Source: Mycobacterium ahvazicum
GTDB taxonomy: Bacteria > Actinomycetota > Actinomycetes > Mycobacteriales > Mycobacteriaceae
Direction: 5' to 3'
Assembly (NCBI RefSeq): GCF_900176255.2
Contig: NZ_FXEG02000005.1
Coordinates: 682,001-746,000, forward strand
DNA: 64,000 bases
Below, in pieces: positions 7,361 to 15,772 of the stretch (positions are counted from its first letter, which is position 1; every line of letters starts with the position of its first letter). Position numbers and translations under genes: made by a program. The notes below the pieces were generated by a model. The model was not told the origin of the DNA and did not search any database. It saw nothing but the letters and a program-made list of their open reading frames with translations.

Positions 7361-8152
7361 TTACGGGTGACCCGGGAGGTTGTCCAGCCCACCCTGAATG
7401 CCGTGCAGATCGTCTTGGATGCCCTGCAGTTTTCCTTCGATGGCCTGCAGATCCGAGAGAGTGTTCTGGTAAGCCGGCTGCATCTCGTCCGCCATCGAGG
7501 GCCGGGACTGCGGACAGTACGAGACGATGGCGCCCGCGGTGACCTCGGTGCTCTGGTTGGCGTCCCATATCGAAGATCGCTGCACGAATCCGACCGCATC
7601 CGAGAAATTGCGTTGGCGCGCCAGGAAATCACAAACCGCGTGCCCTTGGGCCACGACGTACTCCTGGCTGGGAACCGGTACGCCTTCGTGCTTCAACGCC
7701 TCGATGAACGCCGTGTCGACGACGTCCCCCCGCGACGCTGGCGCTTTGGGTGCGACCGGCTGGGGCGGCGCGACCGACGGCGGGCCTTCCGTCGGTTGCG
7801 GTTGCGCCGACGGCGCCGATGAATCGTGATGGCGCAACGCGAGCATCACCACCACCGCGGCGACAAGTGCTACCAGAGACAGCGGCAGCGCCGCGACAAG
7901 GCCGAAGCGGCGCAGCGCGCCCTTGCGTCGGCGCGTCATGGTCTTTTCGGTCTTCGTCTCGCGAGGAGGCTCGCGTAACCAGGCGTCCGGGACGTAGTCG
8001 AACTCCGCCGCCGCAACGGGTGCGGAGTACGGAATCCCGGCGCTATGAGCCAGTAGTTCGTCGAGCAGCTCGTCGGCCTCTCGGGATGAGGGCTGAGCGC
8101 CCTGCGCAGCGATCCGCCGTAATTCTGACTCGATGGTCTCGCGGTCGCGCAT
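7361..8152 (-). CDS. Membrane-anchored DUF732 protein
   Basis: 263 aa from ATG 8152 (TTG 8188 would add 12 residues; no clear ribosome site favours either). The cytoplasmic N-terminus is charged and contains an alpha-helical segment (ETIESELRRIAAQ), followed by a basic RRRKGALRR stretch, one TM segment (about residues 82-105), a proline-rich linker and a C-terminal extracytoplasmic domain. That domain has two cysteines (HAVCDFLAR and IVSYCPQ) in the pattern of DUF732, a mycobacterial fold of unknown function. The last 40 residues are a heptad-like helix (LSDLQAIEGKLQGIQDDLHGIQGGLDNL). Its stop lies just outside the tRNA-associated insertion. Confidence 0.75.
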   Translation of the reverse strand: MRDRETIESELRRIAAQGAQPSSREADELLDELLAHSAGIPYSAPVAAAEFDYVPDAWLREPPRETKTEKTMTRRRKGALRRFGLVAALPLSLVALVAAVVVMLALRHHDSSAPSAQPQPTEGPPSVAPPQPVAPKAPASRGDVVDTAFIEALKHEGVPVPSQEYVVAQGHAVCDFLARQRNFSDAVGFVQRSSIWDANQSTEVTAGAIVSYCPQSRPSMADEMQPAYQNTLSDLQAIEGKLQGIQDDLHGIQGGLDNLPGHP

Positions 8153-8406
8153 ATCAACCAGTTTGCGAGTGTCACGACGTTGTGACAAGTCCAGGCCGAT
8201 ACCGTGCGCAACGCGGTACGGCGCCGGCGCCCGCGATGTCCGTCGGCCCGGACGGCTCGAACGTCAGCGGCCGTTGACCAGCTGACCGATGAATCGTCAC
8301 GGGTCCACGTATCGGATCACATACGGACATCTGCCGACGGACGGCTCGACCACCGACACCGGCGGGCGCCCGCTCACTGCCACCAGCAACCAAGGAGCTT
8401 GCGATC

Positions 8407-9123
8407 ATGGTCACCATCTCGGACAAAGCGGTGCTGATTACCGGGGGCAACCGCGGTATCGGACGCGCCCTCGTCGACGAAGCCCTGAACAGGGGCGCCA
8501 GTCGGGTATATGTCGGCTCACGAAAGCCGTTGGCCAACTTCGACTCTCGTGTAACACCGTTAGCGCTGGACATCACCGAACCGGCGCAGATTCAACAGTC
8601 GGCCACACAGGTGGACGCCGTCGACATCCTGATCAATAACGCGGGTGTGGCGCAATACGACGACCTGAGCGATCGATCCGCACTCGAACAACACTTGGCC
8701 GTCAACCTTTTCGGCACCTACGCGGTAATCAGCGCGTACCTGCCTATTCTCGCGCGCCAAGGCGGCTCGATCGTCAACAACCTTTCGCTCAACGCCCTGG
8801 CGCCATTGCCGATCATCCCGGCGTACTCCGTGTCCAAGGCCGCGGCGTTCTCGCTGACGCAATCGCTGCGCTTCACCTTGGCGCCGCAAGGCATCCGCGT
8901 GCATGCCGTACTCACTGGCCCGGTGGATACCGATATGACTCGAGGTCTCGAAATACCAAAAGCATCAACGCAATCGGTGGCGCAGGGGATCTTCGACGGG
9001 CTGGAAAACGACGAGGACGAGATCTTTCCCGACGCCCTCTCGCAATCCTTGGCGGAAATGTGGCGCATGGGCCCAGCCAAGGTACTCGAGAATCAATACG
9101 CAGCCCTGCTCGCCGGAGCCTAG
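8407..9123 (+). CDS. Short-chain dehydrogenase/reductase (SDR)
   Basis: 238 aa, classical SDR length. It has the cofactor motif TGGNRGIG (about residues 12-19), NNAGVA, catalytic Ser in NNLSLNAL, YSVSKAA (Tyr-x3-Lys) and GPVDTDM. ADITE-type Asp after strand 3 (LALDITEPAQ) is also present. AAGGAG at 8393-8398 sets ATG 8407. It reduces or oxidises an unknown carbonyl/alcohol with NAD(P). It stands alone between two DUF732 genes on its own promoter; no regulatory motif was recognised in 8189-8406. Confidence 0.88.
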   Translation: MVTISDKAVLITGGNRGIGRALVDEALNRGASRVYVGSRKPLANFDSRVTPLALDITEPAQIQQSATQVDAVDILINNAGVAQYDDLSDRSALEQHLAVNLFGTYAVISAYLPILARQGGSIVNNLSLNALAPLPIIPAYSVSKAAAFSLTQSLRFTLAPQGIRVHAVLTGPVDTDMTRGLEIPKASTQSVAQGIFDGLENDEDEIFPDALSQSLAEMWRMGPAKVLENQYAALLAGA

Positions 9124-9278
9124 CCATTCAAAGGCCCAGTGCGGCAATCGATCAACGTGAATGGCGGCAAATAGTGATCCGCTCGGTGACGGAACTGAGT
9201 TCAGCTGCCCAGCAAAATGAAAGTCCACACAGTGACAACACAGTAAACTCTCGGTTAACGAGCGTACGGTCGGCGGCC

Positions 9279-9593
9279 ATGAAGAAATTGCTCTACGGAG
9301 TGTCGCTGACGATTCCACTCCTTGGAATGGGCGCGCTGCCTGGCATGATCGCCACGGCAAGCGCCGATCAGGTGACCTTCTTGCCCGACTGGCCGAACCA
9401 TAGAAACCAGACCGAAAAGACGATATGCGCAGCCTTGGCGCAGGGGTGGTCGCGGCGCCAGATCGTCAGCACCGCGGAAAAGGCGAACAACTACGACCTG
9501 ACCGGGGTGGATAGCGACGAGGCGGCCGAACGCGCCGACGCCTACATCGACGCGGCTCGCTACGAGGATTGCCCGACGCTCAACGCGAGCTGA
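9279..9593 (+). CDS. Exported DUF732 protein
   Basis: 104 aa from ATG 9279. The signal peptide is MKKLLYGVSLTIPLLGMGALPGMIATASA, with cleavage likely after ASA. The mature part has two cysteines (KTICAALAQGWSRRQI and YEDCPTL) and the RRQIVSTAE/YDLTGVDSDEAAERADAYIDAARYEDCP layout typical of DUF732 domains. Longer upstream frames read through the end of the SDR region and lack a signal. Function unknown; secreted or cell-envelope location predicted. Confidence 0.82.
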   Translation: MKKLLYGVSLTIPLLGMGALPGMIATASADQVTFLPDWPNHRNQTEKTICAALAQGWSRRQIVSTAEKANNYDLTGVDSDEAAERADAYIDAARYEDCPTLNAS

Positions 9594-9736
9594 ACAATCC
9601 CGGCGACCGGACGACGAGCCGCCGCGGCAGCGCCGGGTTTACCCGCAGGGCGCGTCGGGTAATTCCCCCTGCAACGAATCTGACTGGGTCGGAGCCGATG
9701 ACCATTGGCGCCGCACCGCGGAAAGAAGGATTGATC

Positions 9737-10189
9737 GTGGGCGCCAAGCACCGACTGACAGGACCGGGCAGACGGCGACGCCGATTGCTTATGTGTGGGG
9801 CTGCTCCCGTCTCCCTGCTGTGCGCGGTGAGTTTCGCCGCCCTTACCGTCGACACCGAAAAGCCAGTGGCACCTGCCCATGTGACCGCGGCGACACCTCC
9901 TGCGTCGGTCCCGGTGAGTCAGGAGGGAGTCCTGATCGCGGTATCGGCGGATTCGATAACCGCGCGTAGCGCCAGCGGGTACACCCAGACCTATTTGCTC
10001 ACCCCGGACACCACCGTGATCACCGGCCATGGCAGCAAACCGCTCACTGTCGCTTCACATTTCACGGTCAACGATGCTGTGGACATTGTCGGGACCGTCC
10101 AAGGCGGTAGGGCACTGGCGACGAGCCTGGCCCATCGCGGTGTCGGGCACGGTGATGGCCCGCCAATGGATGCCATTGCCGGCCAATAG
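9737..10189 (+). CDS. Exported or membrane-anchored small protein with a DUF5666-like OB domain
   Basis: 150 aa from GTG 9737, chosen because AGAAGGA at 9724-9730 sits at correct spacing; longer starts upstream (ATG 9698) lack this. A basic N-terminus (GRRRRRLL) precedes a hydrophobic segment (MCGAAPVSLLCAVSFAALTV), so it is secreted or anchored. The beta-rich C-terminus (GVLIAVSADSITARSASGYTQTYLLTPDTTVI...) resembles the DUF5666 OB-like domain seen in actinobacterial envelope proteins. The family assignment is tentative. Confidence 0.6.
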   Translation: MGAKHRLTGPGRRRRRLLMCGAAPVSLLCAVSFAALTVDTEKPVAPAHVTAATPPASVPVSQEGVLIAVSADSITARSASGYTQTYLLTPDTTVITGHGSKPLTVASHFTVNDAVDIVGTVQGGRALATSLAHRGVGHGDGPPMDAIAGQ

Positions 10190-10220
10190 ATTAGCGACTG
10201 GTGAGCAAAGCGTCACAGTC

Positions 10221-10246
10221 GGATTAGTGCCTATTACCAAGGGGTA
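10221..10246 (+). promoter_or_regulatory. SigF-type promoter upstream of the response regulator
   Basis: GGATT (10221-10225), 16 bases, then GGGTA (10242-10246). The mycobacterial SigF consensus as known is GGTTT-N15-17-GGGTA, so the -35 has one mismatch and the -10 is exact. The response-regulator start is 58 bases beyond the -10. Confidence 0.6.
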
Positions 10247-10304
10247 AACCACTTTTCAAGAAGCGCTTTGTGCGCGTCGCCCGCCCGAAAGGTGGATTCC
10301 CCCG

Positions 10305-10745
10305 ATGACGTCGCCTTATCCGATAGACGTACTACTCGTCGAAGACGACCCCGGTGATGAACTGATCACGCGAGAAGCGTTCGAACACCACAAGATCGCC
10401 AACAACCTGCATGTCGCACGTGATGGCGCAGAAGGACTGGACTTCCTCTACCGCCGCGGCGAATTTCGCGACGCGCCACGGCCAGATCTCATCCTGCTGG
10501 ATCTCAATCTGCCCAAATTCGACGGCCGCCATATCTTGCAGACCGTCAAGTCAGACCCCGACCTGCAGGACATCCCGGTCGTCGTGCTCACCACGTCGTC
10601 TCTCCAAGAGGACATCTTGCGTAGTTACAACCTCCATGCCAATGCCTACGTCACAAAGCCTGTCGACCTCGATCGCTACATGGCGGCCATCAGAACGATC
10701 GACAACTTCTTCGTCCAGATCGTGCGACTGCCCCCACGCCGCTGA
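10305..10745 (+). CDS. Single-domain response regulator (Rcp1/CheY-like)
   Basis: 146 aa, a stand-alone receiver domain with no output domain. Acidic residues DD14-15 lie in VEDDPGDE, the phospho-acceptor is Asp66 (LLDLNLPKFDG), the Thr of VLTTSS, and Lys in YVTKPVD complete the active site. The insertion LYRRGEFRDAPRPD is typical of the Rcp1 subgroup that pairs with phytochrome-like or hybrid kinases. The ribosome site is AAGGTGG. No kinase is adjacent. The following gene encodes an anti-sigma-type ATPase, and both have SigF-like promoters, suggesting a stress-signalling pair. Confidence 0.9.
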   Translation: MTSPYPIDVLLVEDDPGDELITREAFEHHKIANNLHVARDGAEGLDFLYRRGEFRDAPRPDLILLDLNLPKFDGRHILQTVKSDPDLQDIPVVVLTTSSLQEDILRSYNLHANAYVTKPVDLDRYMAAIRTIDNFFVQIVRLPPRR

Positions 10746-10798
10746 GCTCAAGTCTCGGTGCGTCTATTGATCTGTGGCAGAAGCGATACGGGTCCCTT

Positions 10799-10822
10799 GT
10801 TTTTTCCAGAGTCGACGGGGTA
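10799..10822 (+). promoter_or_regulatory. Second SigF-like promoter, upstream of the ATPase gene
   Basis: GTTT (10799-10802), 15 bases, GGGTA (10818-10822). It fits the looser mycobacterial SigF pattern. Transcription would begin about 7-10 bases later, which favours ATG 10834 as the start of the next gene with almost no leader. Weaker than the promoter at 10221 because the -35 lies in a T-rich run where spacing is ambiguous. Confidence 0.45.
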
Positions 10823-10833
10823 TGCGATGGCCT

Positions 10834-11277
10834 ATGAACGCTGAGGTCCCCGCAGTTTCCGCCGTCCCGGCGCAGTTGAGTTGCACGGGTGCGGCCGACG
10901 CCGCGACCGCGTGCAAGTTGCGCCATACCTTGCGACGCTGGCTGCGGGAGCTGCCGCAGGCCTCGCCAGAGGTCAGCGGGGATGTCATCCTCGGCGCCAA
11001 CGAAGCACTGGCCAACTGCGTCGAACACGCCTACCACGCTCAGGACGTCGTCGGCCCCATGCGGCTACAGGCCGGCTATGACCCCGCGGCGCAGACGATC
11101 AGCGTGTGCGTCAGCGATCGTGGCAGCTGGCACCGGCGCTCGCCGCGCCAACCCCACGACCCTCGAGCTTCTCGCGGCATCATGTTGATGCATGCGCTGG
11201 CAGACCACTGCACCATCAACACTCGCCCCGGCGGCACCACGGTGTGCCTGGATTATTCCGCGGCCCAGAAGCCCTGA
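10834..11277 (+). CDS. RsbW-like ATPase (HATPase_c_2), probable anti-sigma factor or partner-switch kinase
   Basis: 147 aa from ATG 10834 (in-frame alternatives: ATG 10822, GTG 10774). It is a GHKL ATPase of the short serine-kinase type: N box GANEALANCVEHAY, G1 VSDRGSW, G2 region ASRGIMLMHAL, final strand GGTTVCLDY. Such proteins bind sigma factors or phosphorylate STAS anti-anti-sigma proteins. No STAS or sigma gene is adjacent. It follows a single-domain response regulator by 88 bases and may be its output partner; that link is inference. Confidence 0.82.
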   Translation: MNAEVPAVSAVPAQLSCTGAADAATACKLRHTLRRWLRELPQASPEVSGDVILGANEALANCVEHAYHAQDVVGPMRLQAGYDPAAQTISVCVSDRGSWHRRSPRQPHDPRASRGIMLMHALADHCTINTRPGGTTVCLDYSAAQKP

Positions 11278-11305
11278 GGTAGCTCCGCTCAAAGCCGTTG
11301 GATTC

Positions 11306-11323
11306 CAACGACTTTAGTCGTTG
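11306..11323. terminator. Small perfect hairpin after the ATPase gene
   Basis: CAACGACT-TT-AGTCGTTG, an 8-bp stem with a two-base loop, 28 bases after the ATPase stop. It stands next to the larger hairpin at 11332-11362 and may assist termination. Confidence 0.45.
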
Positions 11324-11331
11324 CACCTGAC

Positions 11332-11362
11332 GGTGGCCGCCTCAATGACAGAGGCGGCCACC
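11332..11362. terminator. Strong bidirectional hairpin terminator
   Basis: GGTGGCCGCCTC, a 7-base loop, then GAGGCGGCCACC: a 12-bp perfect GC-rich stem between the convergent ATPase gene (stop 11277, plus) and exported-protein gene (stop 11380, minus). There is no U tract, as is common for mycobacterial terminators. Confidence 0.75.
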
Positions 11363-11379
11363 AGGTACGTGTAGCCGAA

Positions 11380-11634
11380 TCAGAAGCCCGGCGGGTGCGG
11401 CGCTCCGGGCGGCGGCGGCCCAAGCGGGCCACCGGGAGGCGGGCCCCCCATCGGCCCACCAGGCCCCGGCGGGCCGAACGGTCCACCCGGGCCGGGCGGC
11501 GGCGGTCCCGGCTGACCAGGGCCCGGTGGTGGCGGGAAGGGATCCGCTCCGGCCACCGCGCCACCGATGCCCATCGCGGCGGTCCCGAGAGCACCTGCCA
11601 ACAGCGACCCAGCGATTAACGTCTTTATCTTCAT
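11380..11634 (-). CDS. Small secreted Pro/Gly-rich protein
   Basis: 84 aa from ATG 11634 (ATG 11646 would add four residues). A clear signal peptide (MKIKTLIAGSLLAGALGTAAMGIGGAVAGA) is followed by about 54 residues made almost only of P, G and F/L in repeats such as PPPGPGGPFGPPGPGGP. Such proline-rich secreted peptides are frequent in mycobacteria and have no known activity. The low-complexity tail would be unstructured in the cell wall or medium. Confidence 0.75.
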   Translation of the reverse strand: MKIKTLIAGSLLAGALGTAAMGIGGAVAGADPFPPPPGPGQPGPPPPGPGGPFGPPGPGGPMGGPPPGGPLGPPPPGAPHPPGF

Positions 11635-12068
11635 CACTCGACCCATTTCTCATTTCTGTTCGTCGGTTCATTCCCGCAGTTCGCGCCCTGCGGTGGCGGT
11701 CGTGCCGGCGGCGCAGGCGGCCACAGGCGGCCACCAGGTGCGCATGCCGTCAACGACCCGGGCCGGATGCCGGGGGCGGCGGTACGCCGGGAGCTGGTTG
11801 GTGCGCACCCGGCGATGGGTCGGGGGCCCAGGCTCCGGGCCTGTCCCTTTTACCCATCTGGCGCCCGTTGTCGCGCGTAGAAGTATTAATAGTTATATTT
11901 ATGATTTAGTTAAGCAGGTGCTCACGGAAACCTAACTCGGCGTTATCGCCGACGGCGTGGGGTGTGTAAAAGAGCCGCCCCGGATGGGGTCCTCCACCGC
12001 CGCCACCCGCGGTCTTCCCGTTCCCGCCGCCCGCCGCACCACCGCCGGACGCCACAGCGACGGTCGTC
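11635..12068. other. Gene-poor gap with an AT-rich patch and the decayed 5' part of a kinase gene
   Basis: No intact gene. An AT-rich stretch at about 11882-11916 (TATTAATAGTTATATTTATG core) stands out in GC-rich DNA. From 11970 the frame of the downstream kinase is already open and encodes a proline-rich run and a TVVVHPL segment, but a TAA at 11967 closes it. This looks like the broken sensor part of the kinase joined to foreign or regulatory DNA. Confidence 0.55.
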
Positions 12069-13100
12069 GTGCACCCGTTGGCATCGGGCGGGCGGGTGAT
12101 CCTGGTAGCAGACACCACCCAAACCACCGCGCTGATTCGGCGGTTGCGTGAAGTGATGATCGCCGGGGGCGTGATCACCCTTGTAGTGGCCGGTCTCTTG
12201 CTGATCGTTGTCACCCGCACCGCCCTGCGGCCGTTGGACCGACTCACCACGCTCGCCCGATCCATCACCACCGGTGATCGGGGACAACGACTGCGGCCGG
12301 ATCGCGCCAACACCGAATTAGGCCGGGCAGCAGCCGCATTCGACAGCATGTTGGACGCGTTGGAAGCTTCCGAACAGCGCACTCGTCGGTTCTTGGCCGA
12401 CGCGGCCCATGAACTGCGCACTCCGATCACCGGTATCCGGACCACCGCCGAGCAGATCTTGGGCGCCACTGTGCAGGCGGAGGACGACGCGTCAGCCAAC
12501 CGCCAATACCGCCGCGCGACACTGTTACTCAACGAATCCCGGCGGGCCGGTCGGCTGGTCGCCGACATGCTCGACCTGAGCCGCATCGACGCGGGCCTGA
12601 CCCTGGAGCTCGCCGACACCGACCTCGTCGCCATCGCCGAAGCCGAACGCGAACGCGCGGCGGTGCTTTCCCCCGATCTGACCGTGAGCCGTACCGGTGA
12701 CCCCACCGCACCCATTCACGCCGACCGCACCCGGGTCACCCAGATCGTGTCGAATCTCGCCGACAACGCCCGCCGGCACACTCCGGCCGGTGGCCACATC
12801 GTGCTCGACGTGCGCGCGGCCGATCATTCGGGATTGCGCTGTGCCGAGTTGACGGTCACCGACTCGGGACCGGGAATCCCGGACGCCGACCGCGAAAGAA
12901 TCTTCGATCGCCTTGTCCGACTTGACTCTTCGCGCCATCGTGACCACGGCGGCGCCGGGCTCGGCCTGCCCATCGCCCGCGCACTGGCGCGCGCCCACCA
13001 GGGGGAGCTGACCTGCCTGCCGACCGACAGCGGGGCACGCTTTCGGCTCCTCCTGCCGCTACGCCCGGTCGCGCCGCGGCAAGCTGGTGGCCACCTTTAA
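12069..13100 (+). CDS. Histidine kinase lacking its N-terminal sensor half (probably truncated)
   Basis: 343 codons from GTG 12069. What remains is the last part of the extracytoplasmic domain (SGGRVILVADTTQTTALIRRL), one TM segment (about 28-50), HAMP, an H box (AHELRTPITGI), and a full HATPase domain with N box (NLADNARRHTP), G1 (DSGPGIP) and G2 (GGAGLGLPIA). OmpR-type kinases normally begin with a TM helix and about 100 more sensor residues; these are missing, and the frame is stopped at 11967. No response regulator is adjacent. It is either a degraded gene or an orphan kinase made without a sensor. Confidence 0.6.
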   Translation: MHPLASGGRVILVADTTQTTALIRRLREVMIAGGVITLVVAGLLLIVVTRTALRPLDRLTTLARSITTGDRGQRLRPDRANTELGRAAAAFDSMLDALEASEQRTRRFLADAAHELRTPITGIRTTAEQILGATVQAEDDASANRQYRRATLLLNESRRAGRLVADMLDLSRIDAGLTLELADTDLVAIAEAERERAAVLSPDLTVSRTGDPTAPIHADRTRVTQIVSNLADNARRHTPAGGHIVLDVRAADHSGLRCAELTVTDSGPGIPDADRERIFDRLVRLDSSRHRDHGGAGLGLPIARALARAHQGELTCLPTDSGARFRLLLPLRPVAPRQAGGHL

Positions 13101-14322
13101 CCTTCCTCGAAGGCCATCGACACGCGCAGGGGACCGCGAATCGCGGGAGTGGTCCGCCATATCGGGTCATCACGAAGCACCGGGCGGCGGGCCAGGATGT
13201 GTTGCAGGGCCACAGCAATTTCGAGGCGGGCGAGCGCTGCGCCCAGACAGTAGTGCGATCCGTAGCCGAACGTCAGCGGCGCTGGTCCGCAGCGGTCCGC
13301 CTGGAGCCTGGTAGGCCAGTTGAAAACCTCCGGATCGCGATTGGCGGCGCCGATCACGGCGATGACCGGCTCCCCGGCGTGGATGGCAACACCGCCCACG
13401 ATCTGGTCGAGCGTGGCCGTGCGCGCCACGGCCTGGACGGGTCCGTCCAGGCGCAGTAGCTCGCTGACAATTCGATCGTCGACCACGTCGATGGCGTCTA
13501 TGAGGCGAATACGGTTGGGCCTGGGCTTTAGCAGCCGATCATGGCTGCGCCCAACAGATTTGCCGTCGTTTCAATCCCGGCGGCCGCGATGATCGCCGCC
13601 GTGGTGACCACGTCGTCGAGTTCGAGGTTTGGGTCCGCAGCAATATAGCCGAGCAGGTCGTCGCGGCGGTGGGTGCGGCGGTCCGCCGCCAGCGGAAGCA
13701 ACTCGGCGACCAGTGCCGCGAATGCGGCTGTTCCGGCTTCGACGGCCTCGGTGTCCGCGACGTCGTTGATCATGCGGCTGATGGCTGGACATTCGTCGCC
13801 GAACAACCGTGCCGTGTCGACGTCGAGGCCCATCCAGGCTGCGACGACCGCGATCGGTAGCGGCGCTGCGATTTCGGTCATGAAGTCGAAGTCGACTCCG
13901 GCCGGGATGCGGTCGATCGTTTCCGTGGCAATCGCTTCGATGCCTTCGTTCAGACCGGAGACAAAGGACGGGGTAAAAAAGTCTCGAACCGAATCACGCA
14001 GCCGTTGATGGTCGACGCCGTCGCTGAACAAGATGTTGCGGCGCAACATGTCTCGATCGACAGCCCGAAGGGCCTCCCGGGCGCGGGCGTTCGCGAGCGG
14101 GCTACTCGTCCACCCGGCACCCCCGAGAATCTGTTGCACGGGCTGATAGCCGAGGACCAGCCACGCCCCCATCCCCTGTTCCCAGACCACGTCGCCCTCC
14201 GAGCGTCGTCGGTACTCGTAGTAGGCGAAGGGGTCCGCGGCGTCCCAGGGCAACCGCGTGATCGCCGGGTTCTCAGGTATGTCAGGGATTTCAGGGATTT
14301 CAGGGATTTCAGGGACGGTCAT
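13097..14322 (-). pseudogene. Cytochrome P450 with a single-base frameshift
   Basis: The N-terminal part (14322 to 13528) starts MTVPEIPEIP and carries the I-helix motif AAAGIETTAN before a TAA at 13528-13530. The C-terminal part continues in another frame to 13097 and holds ExxR (ELLR) and the heme motif FGYGSHYCLG. Adding one base near 13531-13538 joins them as a normal-length P450 of about 408 aa. As it stands, I helix and heme ligand are in separate frames, so the gene is inactive unless this is a sequencing error. It is downstream of and overlaps the UbiB-type gene by 14 bases. Its stop overlaps the convergent kinase stop. Confidence 0.85.
14273..14317. repeat. Five-unit 9-bp tandem repeat at the P450 start
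   Basis: The unit TCAGGGATT occurs three times exactly, flanked by TCAGGTATG and TCAGGGACG. On the minus strand it encodes the (EIP)n run at the P450 N-terminus, and its last unit forms the stop codon of the upstream UbiB-type gene. Units of nine bases keep frame, so copy-number changes would lengthen or shorten the N-terminus without breaking it. Confidence 0.85.
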
Positions 14323-15724
14323 GGTGGTCCAATGCCGACGGGAGACGGCGCTTGCGGACCCAGGCATGATGCAGCTTGCCCAGCTCGGTGGTCGGCTTGG
14401 CCACACCGTCCATGTCGTCGATGATGGCCCGGGCCGGTGTGGTCGCGCGGAGGCCATCAAACAGGCTGCCGACGGCGAGCTGGACGCGTCCCGCGAACAC
14501 AAAGTCTTCGGGCGCGTTCATGCGGGCCATCGGATGGTCGGGAACACGAAGGTCGAACAACCCCTGGATGGTGCGTGCGGTCGTTTCGGGCGTGTAGGTG
14601 ACCGGCTGCGGTGCACCGATGAACTCGTAGAGCATCTCCGATTGCCACCGGTACAGCTCGTCGGCGGTCAGGTCGGAATCGGCAGTGAGGAACCCCGCCT
14701 GCACCATCAGGTCGCGGTAGTCGTGTTTGCGTCCGTCGATCACGGCCCGGTGCATCGCGACCAATCGCCACCGTTGCGGTTCGGGCAGGATCTTCACGCA
14801 ACCGAAGTCCACGAATCCCACGGTGCCGTCGTCGTTGAATAGGTAATTGCCGGGATGAGGGTCGGCGTGCAGCAGGTTCGCGTGCCGGAAATTGCTTTGA
14901 CTGAAACGCAGGATCGCCTCGCTCCACACATTTTTCAGATCCTGATCGGCCTCTTTTGCCCGCGCAAAGTTCATCCCGTCGAGGTAACTCATCGTCAACA
15001 CCCGATCGCCGGACGCCTCCGGGATGACCTCGGGCACCCGAATGAACGGGTGGCCCCGGTAGAGGTCGCTGAACGCGGTGATCATCGCCGCCTCATGCCG
15101 GTAATCGACCTCTTCGGAGATCCGAGCCGCGGCCTCGCGGGCCACCGACTGAAAGTCCGGCTTCATTCCCGATGCCGAGGTCATGAAACGCAGAAACGTG
15201 GTCAACAACTCCGTATTGGCCAGATCATCTCGGATTGCCTTGCCCACACCGGGGTACTGGATCTTGACGGCAACCGCGCGACCGTCGCGCAGGGTGGCGC
15301 GGTGCACCTGACCGATCGACGCGGCGGCCAACGGCTCGTCGGTGAACTCGGCGAATTGCGCTACGGCCGAACCGAGTTCGGCATCGAGGACTTCTCTAAC
15401 CAGCTCCGGATGCATTGGCGGAGCGTCGGCCTGCAGGCGGCTCATGGCTTTCTGATAAGGCCAGAACCCGCCGGTGCCCACCGCACGACTGTCGATCATC
15501 GACATGATCTGGCCGAGCTTCATCAGCACACCCTTGGAGTGCCCGAGCAGTTCGGTATAGCGGTCGGCTGTGCGTTCGTGAAAGCGCTCGACGGCGTCCT
15601 CTTCGCCCGCTCGTTGGCGCAGTCCCGCGACGAGTCGGCCCCCCGCCGCCCTCGCGGTGAAGCCCACCAACGGCATGGTGCGGCGGATCCGGCCCTGCGG
15701 CAGCGGACTATCCTGATCCGGCAT
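14309..15724 (-). CDS. ABC1/UbiB-family protein kinase-like protein
   Basis: 471 aa from ATG 15724 (GAGAGG upstream; GTG 15739 would add five residues). The ABC1/ADCK hallmark KLGQIMSM replaces the glycine-rich loop, with AAASIGQVHRA, AVKIQYPG (Lys), EEVDYRHEA, LLHADPHPGNYLF (catalytic loop) and FVDFGCVK (DFG). The family supports lipid and quinone metabolism in membranes through an unusual ATPase activity. It overlaps the frameshifted P450 by 14 bases and is divergent from a TetR gene, so the pair is likely controlled by that regulator. Confidence 0.88.
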   Translation of the reverse strand: MPDQDSPLPQGRIRRTMPLVGFTARAAGGRLVAGLRQRAGEEDAVERFHERTADRYTELLGHSKGVLMKLGQIMSMIDSRAVGTGGFWPYQKAMSRLQADAPPMHPELVREVLDAELGSAVAQFAEFTDEPLAAASIGQVHRATLRDGRAVAVKIQYPGVGKAIRDDLANTELLTTFLRFMTSASGMKPDFQSVAREAAARISEEVDYRHEAAMITAFSDLYRGHPFIRVPEVIPEASGDRVLTMSYLDGMNFARAKEADQDLKNVWSEAILRFSQSNFRHANLLHADPHPGNYLFNDDGTVGFVDFGCVKILPEPQRWRLVAMHRAVIDGRKHDYRDLMVQAGFLTADSDLTADELYRWQSEMLYEFIGAPQPVTYTPETTARTIQGLFDLRVPDHPMARMNAPEDFVFAGRVQLAVGSLFDGLRATTPARAIIDDMDGVAKPTTELGKLHHAWVRKRRLPSALDHHDRP

Positions 15725-15772
15725 CTGGCCTCTCACCAACCGCGCCCATTAAGTGCTACCTTGTAAAAGAGT

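Noticed and set aside
11352..11739. 15-base repeat AGGCGGCCACCAGGT at 11352 and 11725 flanking the small secreted-protein gene
   Set aside because: One copy is part of the terminator stem, the sequence is GC-rich and low complexity, and no transposase or other mobile feature is present.
14273..14317. CRISPR-like repeat
   Set aside because: Units are nine bases with no spacers and lie within a coding region.
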